Below are positions 25,219 through 33,373 of a stretch of 43,228 nt of DNA, piece by piece. A model generated the notes under the pieces. It did not search any database. It was not told the DNA's origin and was given only the letters and a program-made list of their open reading frames with translations. The position numbers were made by a program, and so were the translations under genes. The first letter of the stretch is position 1. Each line of letters opens with the position of its first letter. Origin of the DNA: Betaproteobacteria bacterium (GTDB taxonomy: Bacteria; Pseudomonadota; Gammaproteobacteria; Burkholderiales; SG8-39); contig SHXF01000033.1 in NCBI GenBank assembly GCA_009693435.1, forward strand, positions 1-43,228, written 5' to 3'.

Positions 25219-25982
25219 CCTCCTCGTCTGCAACCATGTCGCCCATTCTGGAATTGCGCAATCTGAACAAGCGATTCGGCGCCCTGGTGGTGACCGAGGA
25301 CGTTTGCCTGAGCGTATTCCCGGGCGAGATCCACGCCCTCATCGGGCCAAACGGGGCGGGCAAATCCTGTCTGATCGGGCAGATTTCAGGCGAATTGCAG
25401 CCGGACAAGGGCGAAGTTTATTTCCGCGGCAAGCGCATAGACGGTCTGCCGGTTCACGCGCGCGCTTCTCTGGGCATTGCACGCGCCTACCAGGTCCCGC
25501 GCCTGTTCGGCTCACTCAGCGTGGAGGGAAACACCACCGTCGCCGAGATAGCCCGGACACGATCGGCATTCGATATGTGGCGGCCGGCTGCAGCCGACCC
25601 TGCGCTGGCGCAGGCGTCCATCAAGGCGCTCGAGCGCGTGGGCCTGCTCGAACAGTCGAAACGCCCCTGCGCCACCATCGCGCATGGAGAGAAGCGGCAA
25701 CTGGAACTGGCGATGGGATTCGCAAGTTCGCCCTCGTTGCTTTTGCTCGATGAACCGCTTGCAGGATTGGGACCGAGCGACAGCGAGGCGATGGTTGCGC
25801 TGCTGCGCCGGCTTAAAAGCCAATACGCCATCTTGCTGGTGGAGCACGATGTGGAAGCCGTGTTTTCTCTCGCCGACAGGGTATCGGTGCTGGTAAGCGG
25901 CCAGATTATTGCGTCGGGGCCGGCCGATCAGGTACGCCATGATCCGAACGTGCGGTCCGCATATCTCGGTGAAGAGGCGTGA
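25215..25982 (+). CDS. Liv-type ABC transporter ATPase (LivG-like)
   Basis: This ATP-binding subunit has 255 residues. Walker A is GPNGAGKSCL, Walker B LLLLDEPLAGLGPSD, and the switch His is in LLVEHDVEAVF. The signature region reads TIAHGEKRQLELAMG, a variant of the usual LSxGxxR form. The long insertion between Q-loop and signature is typical of LivG. The start ATG overlaps the livM stop (ATGA). Confidence 0.93.
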   Translation: MTSSSATMSPILELRNLNKRFGALVVTEDVCLSVFPGEIHALIGPNGAGKSCLIGQISGELQPDKGEVYFRGKRIDGLPVHARASLGIARAYQVPRLFGSLSVEGNTTVAEIARTRSAFDMWRPAAADPALAQASIKALERVGLLEQSKRPCATIAHGEKRQLELAMGFASSPSLLLLDEPLAGLGPSDSEAMVALLRRLKSQYAILLVEHDVEAVFSLADRVSVLVSGQIIASGPADQVRHDPNVRSAYLGEEA

Positions 25983-25983
25983 G

Positions 25984-26697
25984 ATGAACGCCGACGCGGT
26001 ACTCAGCATAGAGAAACTGGACGCCGGGTACGGCAGCGCGCAGGTGCTGTTCGGCGTCGACATCGACGTGCGCCGCAGCGAAGTGGTCGCACTGATGGGC
26101 CGCAACGGCATGGGCAAGACTACGCTCGTCAAGAGCATCGTGGGTCTCGCAGCGCGCATGGCCGGTCGCATACTCGTCGGGGGTGAAGACGTCACCCGCT
26201 GGGCGAGTTATAGGGTGGCCCGCAAAGGCGTCGGTCTGGTCCCCGAGGGCAGGCACGTGTTCAGCGCGCTCACGACGGAAGAAAACCTGGTAGCCACCGC
26301 GCGTGAACCTGCGGGTGGCAACGCCTGGTCGCTGGACGGCGTCTTTGAACTGTTTCCCCGGCTGGCTGAGCGACGGCGGCATTACGGCAACCAGTTGTCG
26401 GGCGGCGAGCAGCAGATGCTTGCCATCGGCCGGGCCTTGCTTACGCAGCCCACCCTGCTGATTCTGGACGAGGCGACCGAGGGGCTGGCCCCGCTGATTC
26501 GACAGGAGATATGGCGGACACTGCAAGTACTGAAATCGCGCGGCCTGTCGGTGCTGGTGGTGGACCGTAACCTGCGCGCGCTGGGAGCCCTGGCCGATCG
26601 CTACGTGGTGCTGGAGAAAGGCCGCGTTGCACGCACAGGCCCTGCTTCGGACCTGCTCGATCAACGGGCACTCATCGAGCGCTATATTGGCGTCTAG
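25984..26697 (+). CDS. Liv-type ABC transporter ATPase (LivF-like)
   Basis: This is the second ATPase, 237 residues from ATG 25984, one base after the livG-like stop. Walker A GRNGMGKTTLVK, signature LSGGEQQMLAIGRAL and Walker B LLILDEATEGLAP are intact, and the LivF phrase GLVPEGRHVFSALTTEENL is present. The switch region reads LVVDRNLRAL, where most LivF proteins have LLVEQN. The next gene, the Rieske oxygenase, starts 118 bases later after a palindrome, so the transporter operon may end here or continue. Confidence 0.93.
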   Translation: MNADAVLSIEKLDAGYGSAQVLFGVDIDVRRSEVVALMGRNGMGKTTLVKSIVGLAARMAGRILVGGEDVTRWASYRVARKGVGLVPEGRHVFSALTTEENLVATAREPAGGNAWSLDGVFELFPRLAERRRHYGNQLSGGEQQMLAIGRALLTQPTLLILDEATEGLAPLIRQEIWRTLQVLKSRGLSVLVVDRNLRALGALADRYVVLEKGRVARTGPASDLLDQRALIERYIGV

Positions 26698-26771
26698 ACT
26701 CGGCGCGTTCCCGCGAACGCATGTCGCGATGAGCCTGCTGCGCTTCCAGAAACAGGCAGTCTGGATTATTG

Positions 26772-26793
26772 TTTCAGAAATGGAAATCTGAAA
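26772..26793. promoter_or_regulatory. palindromic operator candidate upstream of the Rieske gene
   Basis: TTTCAGA (26772-26778) and TCTGAAA (26787-26793) are perfect 7-bp inverted arms with an 8-base spacer. The element ends 22 bases before the Rieske oxygenase ATG, where a regulator could act. It is AT-rich and has no terminator T-run. Confidence 0.45.
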
Positions 26794-26815
26794 ATTCTTG
26801 AACAAGGAGTGCGTC

Positions 26816-27919
26816 ATGCCTGATACCGCTGAAACCGCGATTCACCCGGCAAACACAGAGTCTTCCCGGGGAGCGCCGGCAGGCACCGCGCCCGCCGCCT
26901 TCGCGCGCAATTGCTGGTACGTTGCCGCGCTAGGCGAAGAAATAGAACATGCTCTCCTCAAGCGAACCATCGCCGCAGAAGATCTTGTGATGTACCGCAC
27001 CGTCGCCGGCAAGGTGGTGGCGCTGCTTGATCGCTGCCCGCACCGCCTTGCACCACTCTCGAAAGGCACGTTGGTGGGCGACAGCGTGCAATGCAACTAT
27101 CACGGCATCACCTTCGATTGCGAAGGACGGTGCGTTCGTGTTCCGGGAGAGGAAAACATTCCCGATCATTTCCGGGCCACCAGCTTCGCCACTATCGAAA
27201 AATGGGGCTTCGTCTGGGTCTGGCTGGGTGACCAGAGCCAGGCTCGGGAGGCACTGCTGCCCCAGGCTTTCCGCTGGCAGGCTGAGCCGGGATGGTGTCC
27301 TCTGAAGGACTACATTCATCTGAATGCCCATTACCAGCTGGTAATCGACAATCTGCTCGATCTGTCGCACGAGGCGTTCCTCCACAAGAACACCATCGGC
27401 AATGCCGCGGTCGCCGATACCCCGGCGAAGGCGCGCATCAAGGGAGATGTGGTTGAGGTGATCAGGAACATGCAGAACTGCCCGCCGCCGAAGCTGTTCG
27501 TGCGGGCCGCCGGATTCACGACCAACATAGACCGCTACCAGGGCATCCTGTTCATACCGCCCTGCTTCGTCATCATCGAGGTCCGGGCCGTTGCCACCGG
27601 CACCGACGACCGCGAACACGGCCTCGCATGGTGGGTACTCAATGCGCTGACCCCGGAAACCAACCGGTCGACCCACTATTTCTGGGGACTGCCGCGCTCC
27701 TTCAAACAGGACGATGCCGAACTGACCGAGTTGCTGCGCGCGGGGGTCACGCAGACCTTCGCCGAAGACCGGGACATGCTGGAAGGGCAGCAGCGAATCC
27801 TGGACCGCGTGCCACTGGAGACGCGCACGGTATACACCGCCTCGGACCAGGCGCCCACCCGGGCACGCAGCATCGTTGCCGCCATCCTTGCCCGCGAGGC
27901 TGCCGAATCCGGGCATTAG
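26816..27919 (+). CDS. Rieske non-heme iron oxygenase (vanillate demethylase-like alpha subunit)
   Basis: This 367-residue enzyme is a ring-hydroxylating or O-demethylating oxygenase terminal component. The N-terminal Rieske centre is Cys74-x-His76 and Cys93-x2-His96 in DRCPHRLAPLSKG and VQCNYHGITFDCEG. The mononuclear iron site includes His185 and His190 in NLLDLSHEAFLHKN. The overall form is that of single-subunit VanA-like oxygenases. The ATG at 26816 has AAGGAG eight bases upstream, better than an in-frame TTG at 26798. No reductase or ferredoxin gene is nearby, so electrons must come from elsewhere. The substrate is probably a small aromatic or alicyclic acid brought in by one of the flanking transporters (inference). 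Confidence 0.92.
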   Translation: MPDTAETAIHPANTESSRGAPAGTAPAAFARNCWYVAALGEEIEHALLKRTIAAEDLVMYRTVAGKVVALLDRCPHRLAPLSKGTLVGDSVQCNYHGITFDCEGRCVRVPGEENIPDHFRATSFATIEKWGFVWVWLGDQSQAREALLPQAFRWQAEPGWCPLKDYIHLNAHYQLVIDNLLDLSHEAFLHKNTIGNAAVADTPAKARIKGDVVEVIRNMQNCPPPKLFVRAAGFTTNIDRYQGILFIPPCFVIIEVRAVATGTDDREHGLAWWVLNALTPETNRSTHYFWGLPRSFKQDDAELTELLRAGVTQTFAEDRDMLEGQQRILDRVPLETRTVYTASDQAPTRARSIVAAILAREAAESGH

Positions 27920-27990
27920 GCCGGCGCGTGATCAGCCTTACCACCGCATTTGATCTGCATTGAACAAGACTTATCTATCCGGAGAAGAAC

Positions 27991-29073
27991 ATGGAATTCG
28001 GCTACTTCACCCTCAGCGACAATCACTATCCGAACAATCCCCGCTCGGCCAACCAGTTCGTTCTGGAAATTCGCGAACAATCGATACTCGCCGACCAGAT
28101 CGGCATGCATTCGTGCTGGATCGGCGAGCATCACTTCGACTCGCTGGGTGTGAATTCGCGTCCGGACCTGCTGCTGGCAAGCATTGTTCCTGTCACCAAG
28201 CACGTCCGACTTGCCCCCGCGGTCACGGTGCTGCCGCTGCATCATCCGGTGCACGTCGCGGAGTCCTGGGCCACCCTCGACCTGCTCTCCAACGGCCGCG
28301 TCGATTTCGCCACAGGCCGCGGTTACGACCGCAGCGAATACAAGCCGTTCGGCGCGGATTTCTTTTCCTCGGCTGAAATGTTCGAGGAGGGAATAGAAGT
28401 CGTGTTAAAAGCCTGGAATTCGCCCGGCCCGTGGTCGCACAAGGGCAAGTACTACGACATTCCGGAAATGCGCATCACGCCCCAGCCGGTGCAGAAACCG
28501 ATTCCGTTCTACGTTGCATCGTTTTCCAAAACCAGCGTGGACATGGCGGCAAAACACGGGCTGAACATCATTTACGCGCCGTTTGCCGCGGGCATGATCT
28601 ACGGCGGCCTGGACAAGGCGGTCGATTCCTATCGCGAAGCGTGCGTGAAGGCGGGCACCATGCCGGGTCGCGCGATGTGCAGCTATTTCATCTACATCGC
28701 GGATGACGAGAAAAGCGAGGATTACGGGCGCCAGACGCAACTCGACTATTTCAACCACTGCGTGCTGCGGGCCATTCCGAACAAGGTCGAGGACGCGCCC
28801 CCGACGATGCAGTATTTCGTCAAGATCGCCGACATCCTGAAAAACATGAAAAAGGAGAACCTGACGGACAAATCCATTCTGCTGGGCACGCCGCAGCAGA
28901 TCATAGAATCCCTGAAAAAAGTCGAGAAGGCAGGCATCGAAGAGGTGATCCTCTATTTCAACGTGGGCAACAAACCCCACGCGATGGTCAAGGAACAGAT
29001 GCATCGGTTCATGGAAGAGATCGCACCGCATTTCCAGGGCAAGCACATCGAGCGTCGCAAGCTCGCCGCCTGA
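27991..29073 (+). CDS. luciferase-like (LLM class) flavin-dependent monooxygenase
   Basis: This 360-residue TIM-barrel protein belongs to the bacterial luciferase-like FMN-dependent family. MEFGYFTL at the start, SCWIGEHHFDSLG, VRLAPAVTVLPLHHPVHVAE and DLLSNGRVDFATGRGYDRSE are hallmark blocks. ATG 27991 has GGAGAA just upstream. The gene follows the Rieske oxygenase by 71 bases on the same strand. The family uses reduced FMN from a separate reductase; none is seen here. A second oxygenation or Baeyer-Villiger-like step after the Rieske enzyme would fit, but that is inference. Confidence 0.9.
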   Translation: MEFGYFTLSDNHYPNNPRSANQFVLEIREQSILADQIGMHSCWIGEHHFDSLGVNSRPDLLLASIVPVTKHVRLAPAVTVLPLHHPVHVAESWATLDLLSNGRVDFATGRGYDRSEYKPFGADFFSSAEMFEEGIEVVLKAWNSPGPWSHKGKYYDIPEMRITPQPVQKPIPFYVASFSKTSVDMAAKHGLNIIYAPFAAGMIYGGLDKAVDSYREACVKAGTMPGRAMCSYFIYIADDEKSEDYGRQTQLDYFNHCVLRAIPNKVEDAPPTMQYFVKIADILKNMKKENLTDKSILLGTPQQIIESLKKVEKAGIEEVILYFNVGNKPHAMVKEQMHRFMEEIAPHFQGKHIERRKLAA

Positions 29074-29093
29074 TTGTGCTTGTCCTGGTTGCA

Positions 29094-29115
29094 GGGCCGG
29101 CGCAGACGCCGGCCC
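29094..29115. terminator. strong hairpin between convergent LLM and MDR genes
   Basis: GGGCCGGCG (29094-29102) and CGCCGGCCC (29107-29115) form a perfect 9-bp GC stem with a CAGA tetraloop between two stop codons. No T-run follows on either side. It likely ends or stabilises both transcripts. Confidence 0.5.
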
Positions 29116-29120
29116 GCGCT

Positions 29121-30065
29121 TCAAGGCATGGATATCGCGATCTTGCCCCGGCTTCCGCCCGCCTGGCTGAGCGCATACGCGGCTGGCGCTTCCTCGAATG
29201 AAAAGACCCGGCTGAGGTGAACCTTGAGATGGCCGGCCGCGGCCCACTCCAGCAACGTCGCAAGCCGTTCCCGGGTCGGCTGGATGAGCGAGGGAAGCAC
29301 CCGGATGTCGTTGCGCGCCACGGGTTGCACCGGCGCAGCGTTGATGTAGGCGAGCGCCCCGCCCGGCTTCAGCACCTGCGCGGAGCGTTGATGCACTTCT
29401 CCCCCGACTGTGTCGAATACCGCATCGCAGTCCGACACGCTATGGGCGAAATCGTCGGTCCGGTAGTCGATGCAGCGTGCCGCGCCCAGTGACTTGCAAA
29501 AATCCGCATTCGCGGCGCTGCAGGTCGTCAATACTTCCGCGCCAAGGTGCCGCGCTATCTGGATCGCGATGCTGCCCACGCCGCCTGCGCCCGCGTGAAT
29601 CAGGATGCGCTGACCCGCAGCGATTTTTGCGTTTTCGACCAGCGGGACCAGCGCCGAGAGCCCGGCTATCCCCAGCGCGGCCGCTTCGGCAAACCCGACA
29701 CCGTCCGGGATGCGTGCCACGCCGCCCGCCGCAAGCAGTGCGAATTCGGCGTGCGTCCCATCGCCGGCCGGCATTGCCACGCCCATCACGCGGTCTCCCG
29801 CCGCAATGTCTGTAACGCCTTCCCCCAGGGCGGCAATTTCGCCCGCACCGTCGCGTCCCATCACCTTGGGGAATTTCAGCGGCAGCATGGCCTTCAGATA
29901 ACCCTCGCGCACTTTCCAGTCGACGGGATTGATGCTCGCCGCGCGCATGCGAACCAGAACCTGTCCCGGTCCCGGGACGGGACGCTCCAGCAAATCAAGC
30001 ACCATCGCGTCGGGACCGCCGTAGCGGTGTATGCGCCATCCGCGCATTGAATTCGGTGAATTCAT
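29121..30065 (-). CDS. zinc-free MDR quinone oxidoreductase-like protein
   Basis: This is a medium-chain dehydrogenase/reductase of 314 residues. It begins with MRGWRIHRYGGPDAMVL, a substrate-side barrel with SINPVDWKVREGY, and the NADPH-binding loop HAGAGGVGSIAIQIARHLGA. The zinc ligands of alcohol dehydrogenases are absent, as in quinone oxidoreductases and enoyl reductases. ATG 30065 is proposed; ATG 30047, directly before the conserved GW, is a second choice. It lies downstream of the TRAP genes on the same strand (44 bases) and could be the last gene of that operon. Its substrate is unknown. Confidence 0.88.
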   Translation of the reverse strand: MNSPNSMRGWRIHRYGGPDAMVLDLLERPVPGPGQVLVRMRAASINPVDWKVREGYLKAMLPLKFPKVMGRDGAGEIAALGEGVTDIAAGDRVMGVAMPAGDGTHAEFALLAAGGVARIPDGVGFAEAAALGIAGLSALVPLVENAKIAAGQRILIHAGAGGVGSIAIQIARHLGAEVLTTCSAANADFCKSLGAARCIDYRTDDFAHSVSDCDAVFDTVGGEVHQRSAQVLKPGGALAYINAAPVQPVARNDIRVLPSLIQPTRERLATLLEWAAAGHLKVHLSRVFSFEEAPAAYALSQAGGSRGKIAISMP

Positions 30066-30109
30066 AGGGGCTAAGGACCTTTCGTGAAAATCAGCCGCCG
30101 GCAGAATAC

Positions 30110-31423
30110 TCAATGCATCATTTGCGGCAGCCAGGTTGCGAGGGGCGGATAGTAGATGATGACCAGGATAAGCAGCATCACGCAAGCGATGAACGGCATG
30201 GCGGACAGATAGATATCCCGCATGGTCGTGCCGGGCGGAGCCACCCCCTTCATCACGAACAGCAGCAAACCGAACGGCGGCGTGGTGTAGCCGACTTCCA
30301 GCGCAAGCAGCATGATCAGCCCGAACCAGGTGAGGTCGAAGCCGAGGGTCTTGGCAAGCGGAAAAAAAATCGGTGACGTCAGCAGCATCATCGAAAGCTG
30401 ATCCATGAAGCAGCCGAGGAACAGCAGTATCCCGATCATCATGAACAGCATGCCCATGGACGACAGGTCGAAGCCGAGCGCGAATTTGATCAGGCCGCTG
30501 GAGGCGCCGGTAAAGGCCAGCACCTGTGCAAACGTTGCCGATCCGAAAATGATGAGGAAGGCCATGACCGTGACACGCAGGCTGCCTTCGACCGATTTGC
30601 GGAATGCGATCCAGGTCATCTCGCCGTAGCAGACTGCGAGGGCCATTACCGACACAGCCCCCAGCGCCGCCGCTTCGGTGGGCGTTGCCCAGCCCACCAT
30701 CATGATCACCACCGAGAAGACGATGATGGCCACCATCGGTATGACGTCGACGAATATCAGCCTGATTTTCTCCTTGCGGCTCACCGGCGGCGCATCGTAC
30801 GGTGGCGCCGCGCTCGGATCGATGGCCGTCCAGGCGAATATCAGGATGCCGTACATGATCGCGAGCACCAGCCCCGGGATAACGCCTGCGATCAGAAGGT
30901 CGCCGACATCCGTCTGTCCTAGAGTCGCAAGCAGCACGGTCAACGCCGACGGCGGTATGATCACCGCCAGTCCGCCCACACCCATGATGGGGCCGATCGA
31001 GAGGTATTTGTTGTAGCCCCGCTTCATCATCTCCGGGACCATCAGGCTGCCAAGCAGCGCGCAGGCGCCCATCGACGAACCGGCAGGACCGGCGAACGCA
31101 GTACCGCCAATGAGCGTGACGTAGGCGAGCCGGCCACGCACGTTTCCGAGCAGTTTGTCTGCCGCATTGAAGCAGCGCGTCGCAAGCCCGGTGTAATAGA
31201 ACAACTCGCCCATGAGCAGAAACATCGGGATAGGCACGAGCGAAAAATTCGTCATCGCGCCAAAGCCGTTGTTAATCACCTGCGCGATGCCTTTGCCGCC
31301 GCCCAGGAACAGCATGGCTGCGACGATGTTGGTGGCGAAAAAGGCGATCGCCACCGGAATGCCGACCATCATCAGCAGCACGCTGATGCCGAACAGGATG
31401 ATGGCCGCCCAATACCACTCCAT
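30110..31423 (-). CDS. dctM: TRAP transporter large permease DctM
   Basis: This 437-residue protein is the main membrane subunit of a tripartite ATP-independent transporter, driven by an ion gradient. It is hydrophobic throughout, with about twelve segments. Family phrases include LVPIPMFLLMGELFYYTGLA, GGTAFAGPAGSSMGACALLG, MKRGYNKYLSIGPIMGVGGL and PSALTVLLATLGQTDVGDLLI. It starts two bases after the dctQ stop. With DctQ and DctP it forms a complete system. Confidence 0.95.
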   Translation of the reverse strand: MEWYWAAIILFGISVLLMMVGIPVAIAFFATNIVAAMLFLGGGKGIAQVINNGFGAMTNFSLVPIPMFLLMGELFYYTGLATRCFNAADKLLGNVRGRLAYVTLIGGTAFAGPAGSSMGACALLGSLMVPEMMKRGYNKYLSIGPIMGVGGLAVIIPPSALTVLLATLGQTDVGDLLIAGVIPGLVLAIMYGILIFAWTAIDPSAAPPYDAPPVSRKEKIRLIFVDVIPMVAIIVFSVVIMMVGWATPTEAAALGAVSVMALAVCYGEMTWIAFRKSVEGSLRVTVMAFLIIFGSATFAQVLAFTGASSGLIKFALGFDLSSMGMLFMMIGILLFLGCFMDQLSMMLLTSPIFFPLAKTLGFDLTWFGLIMLLALEVGYTTPPFGLLLFVMKGVAPPGTTMRDIYLSAMPFIACVMLLILVIIYYPPLATWLPQMMH

Positions 31424-31425
31424 GG

Positions 31426-31998
31426 CTATTCATGCACTTTCGGTTGGCCAGGCACGTCAACGGATGCGGGTGTCACCGGTGTCACCGGTGCCTCCGGCGC
31501 CATCGGCGCCATCGGCGCAAGAAAGCTTTCGCCACGCAGCAGGTAGCGCAGAAATTCGACCGCCATCATGAGGAAAGAAAGGGGAATGAAGATGACGATC
31601 ATCCACCGCGGCGCGTCGAACGAGCGCACGTCCTTGTCGTTCAGCGTGAAATTGCGCCAGGTCACCTCGAAACCGTACCATGCAAGGATCAGGCACACCG
31701 CGATGCAAACTGCACCTATGACCCAGGTGGCGATGCGACGCTGATTCGCATTCAAATACATCAGCATGATTTCGACATAGACATGGCCCTTCTCGCGGAC
31801 CAGCCAGGGCGCTCCCAGGCAGGGCACCAGCAACAGCGCATACTCGGTAAAAGTGAATAAATGAGCCGAACTCTGGTAACCCAGGTTGCGCAGCACCACG
31901 TCGATGAAGATGGTGAACATCATTGCCGCCAGCAACAGTCCTGCCAGTCCTGCCATGGCGTGCAGCAGGACATCATAGGCCTTGACGAGGTAGCGCAT
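31426..31998 (-). CDS. dctQ: TRAP transporter small permease DctQ
   Basis: This 190-residue protein has four membrane segments and the DctQ signature FIDVVLRNLGYQSSAHLFTF with the following WLVREKGHVYVEI. ATG 31998 is clear. The C-terminal tail after the last helix is a low-complexity Ala-Pro run (APMAPMAPEAPVTPVTP) encoded by five 9-bp tandem units at 31470-31514. The tail is absent from DctQ proteins I know and is likely cytoplasmic and disordered. Confidence 0.93.
   Translation of the reverse strand: MRYLVKAYDVLLHAMAGLAGLLLAAMMFTIFIDVVLRNLGYQSSAHLFTFTEYALLLVPCLGAPWLVREKGHVYVEIMLMYLNANQRRIATWVIGAVCIAVCLILAWYGFEVTWRNFTLNDKDVRSFDAPRWMIVIFIPLSFLMMAVEFLRYLLRGESFLAPMAPMAPEAPVTPVTPASVDVPGQPKVHE
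31470..31514. repeat. 9-bp tandem repeat inside dctQ
   Basis: Five 9-base units run without gaps: GTGTCACCG twice, GTGCCTCCG, then GCGCCATCG twice. They encode the Ala/Val/Thr-Pro tail of DctQ on the minus strand and are a likely slippage site. Confidence 0.8.
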
Positions 31999-32076
31999 GC
32001 TTACCGCGGGCGGGAAAAACAGCAGACCATCCGCGACGCAGCCGCGGGCGGCAACCGTCGAATCAGAGCGCCCGTG

Positions 32077-33084
32077 TCAATTCGGCGTGAACAGCTTGAC
32101 TACGCGATCGAAGTTTTCCATCCCGCCGGCTTTCTCCACCCGCTCCTTCATGCGCGCAAGGCTCGCCGCCCTTGCGCCATCGACAAAACTCTTTGAAGCA
32201 GCAGGCGATTGCGACACGACTTTCATGCCGCGCTTTTCGAGCTCCGCCTGTTCCTTCTTCCACAGGTCCAGCATCGCGCGCTGGCTCGACACTTCATGCT
32301 CGATGGCAACGCGCTGCAGAATTTCCCGGGATTTCGGCGAAATTGCATTCCATTTCTTGTGGTTCACAAGGATCATCAGATCGGTCGAAAAAAACTCGGG
32401 AAGGATGCGGAATTTCAGGAATTGATCCCATTTCAGATCCATCAGGCCGATCTGGGTCCAACCGGTGATGTCTACAGTGCCGCGCTCCAGCGCGGTGTAA
32501 AGGTCGGTTGAATTCAGATTGATTACCTGTGCTCCAAGATGGTTCGTCAGGAACGCGTTGTAGATCGGATTTCCGCGGACCTTGAAGCCCTTGATATCCA
32601 GTTTCCCGGCTGCGTCCAGCTTCGGCTGCTTGGTGGACCAGAGATTGAAGCGGATGCCGCTGTCGACCCATCCCAGCACATAAGTTCCCATCCGTTTCTG
32701 GTGAATCTGGTTGAGCAATTCGGCGCCGCCGTTGCCGCGCGCCGTGGGGCCGTCTATGGTGGCGGCAGACACCGCATCGCATTCGGGGACGATGGACGCG
32801 TAGAAAGCACAGGGTGAGTACACCATGTCCACCACGCCATCGCGGACGGCGGGCGGCTGCTCCATCATGCCGATCGCTTCGGGACCGCCGCGCACCTGGA
32901 TTTCAAAAACACCCTTGCCGGCGTCGCCGGCTTTCTTGACGTACTCCAGAAAACTCCTGGAGTAGATCAGCGATGCGGGAAAAGCATGTGTAGCGCTGAT
33001 CTTATCCTGCGATAACACCGGCGCGGAGAGACTCGCGGCTCCCACAGCGACCGCCAGCACGGCCATGTACAGATGCTTTCCCAT
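32077..33084 (-). CDS. dctP: TRAP transporter substrate-binding protein DctP
   Basis: This 335-residue periplasmic protein has a signal peptide ending near APVLS-Q. The DctP fold is shown by KISATHAFPASLIYSRSFLE, VRDGVVDMVYSPCAF, the Arg-containing DIKGFKVRGNPIYNAFLTNH and TALERGTVDITGW. The family binds small carboxylates through a conserved Arg. ATG 33084 has GGGAGAAG upstream. It is the first gene of dctPQM, and the 289 bases upstream are shared with the divergent thiolase-like gene. Confidence 0.94.
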   Translation of the reverse strand: MGKHLYMAVLAVAVGAASLSAPVLSQDKISATHAFPASLIYSRSFLEYVKKAGDAGKGVFEIQVRGGPEAIGMMEQPPAVRDGVVDMVYSPCAFYASIVPECDAVSAATIDGPTARGNGGAELLNQIHQKRMGTYVLGWVDSGIRFNLWSTKQPKLDAAGKLDIKGFKVRGNPIYNAFLTNHLGAQVINLNSTDLYTALERGTVDITGWTQIGLMDLKWDQFLKFRILPEFFSTDLMILVNHKKWNAISPKSREILQRVAIEHEVSSQRAMLDLWKKEQAELEKRGMKVVSQSPAASKSFVDGARAASLARMKERVEKAGGMENFDRVVKLFTPN

Positions 33085-33373
33085 TGATCTTCTCCCGTAT
33101 TTCGCGCAGCCGGAGGGCGGGCGCGAGGTGCATTCATGTCCAACCCGGTTTGCGACATCATTCATGAACCTGTCGGTCCCCACCTGGAAGCGCAGTAGGC
33201 GCCACTGTGGTGACCACGCGGTCCAGCGAGTCAAGGTATCCAATTAATAATACAAATGCAAATGCAAGCGCACCCGGCACCACGGCCCTGTGCCGGCGCC
33301 TCGATCTATGGTCACCCAGTTAAAATGGCCTCCCCCAGCCGTCTTATGCGCTAACTTCAGCGGGAATTCGACA
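33085..33373. other. divergent intergenic region between dctP and thiolase-like gene
   Basis: These 289 bases should hold promoters for both directions. I see an AT-rich patch at about 33240-33270 with a repeated GCAAAT (CAAATGCAAATGCAAG) and a doubled CATTCATG at about 33131-33138 and 33161-33168. No convincing -35/-10 pair, operator palindrome or small gene stands out. Confidence 0.4.

Noticed and set aside
29094..29115. GC-perfect hairpin as attachment site or IS remnant
   Set aside because: It lies symmetrically between two convergent stops with no flanking duplication; a terminator or stabiliser is simpler.
31470..31514. 9-bp tandem array as a CRISPR-like or regulatory iteron
   Set aside because: It is in frame inside dctQ and explained by an Ala-Pro coding repeat.
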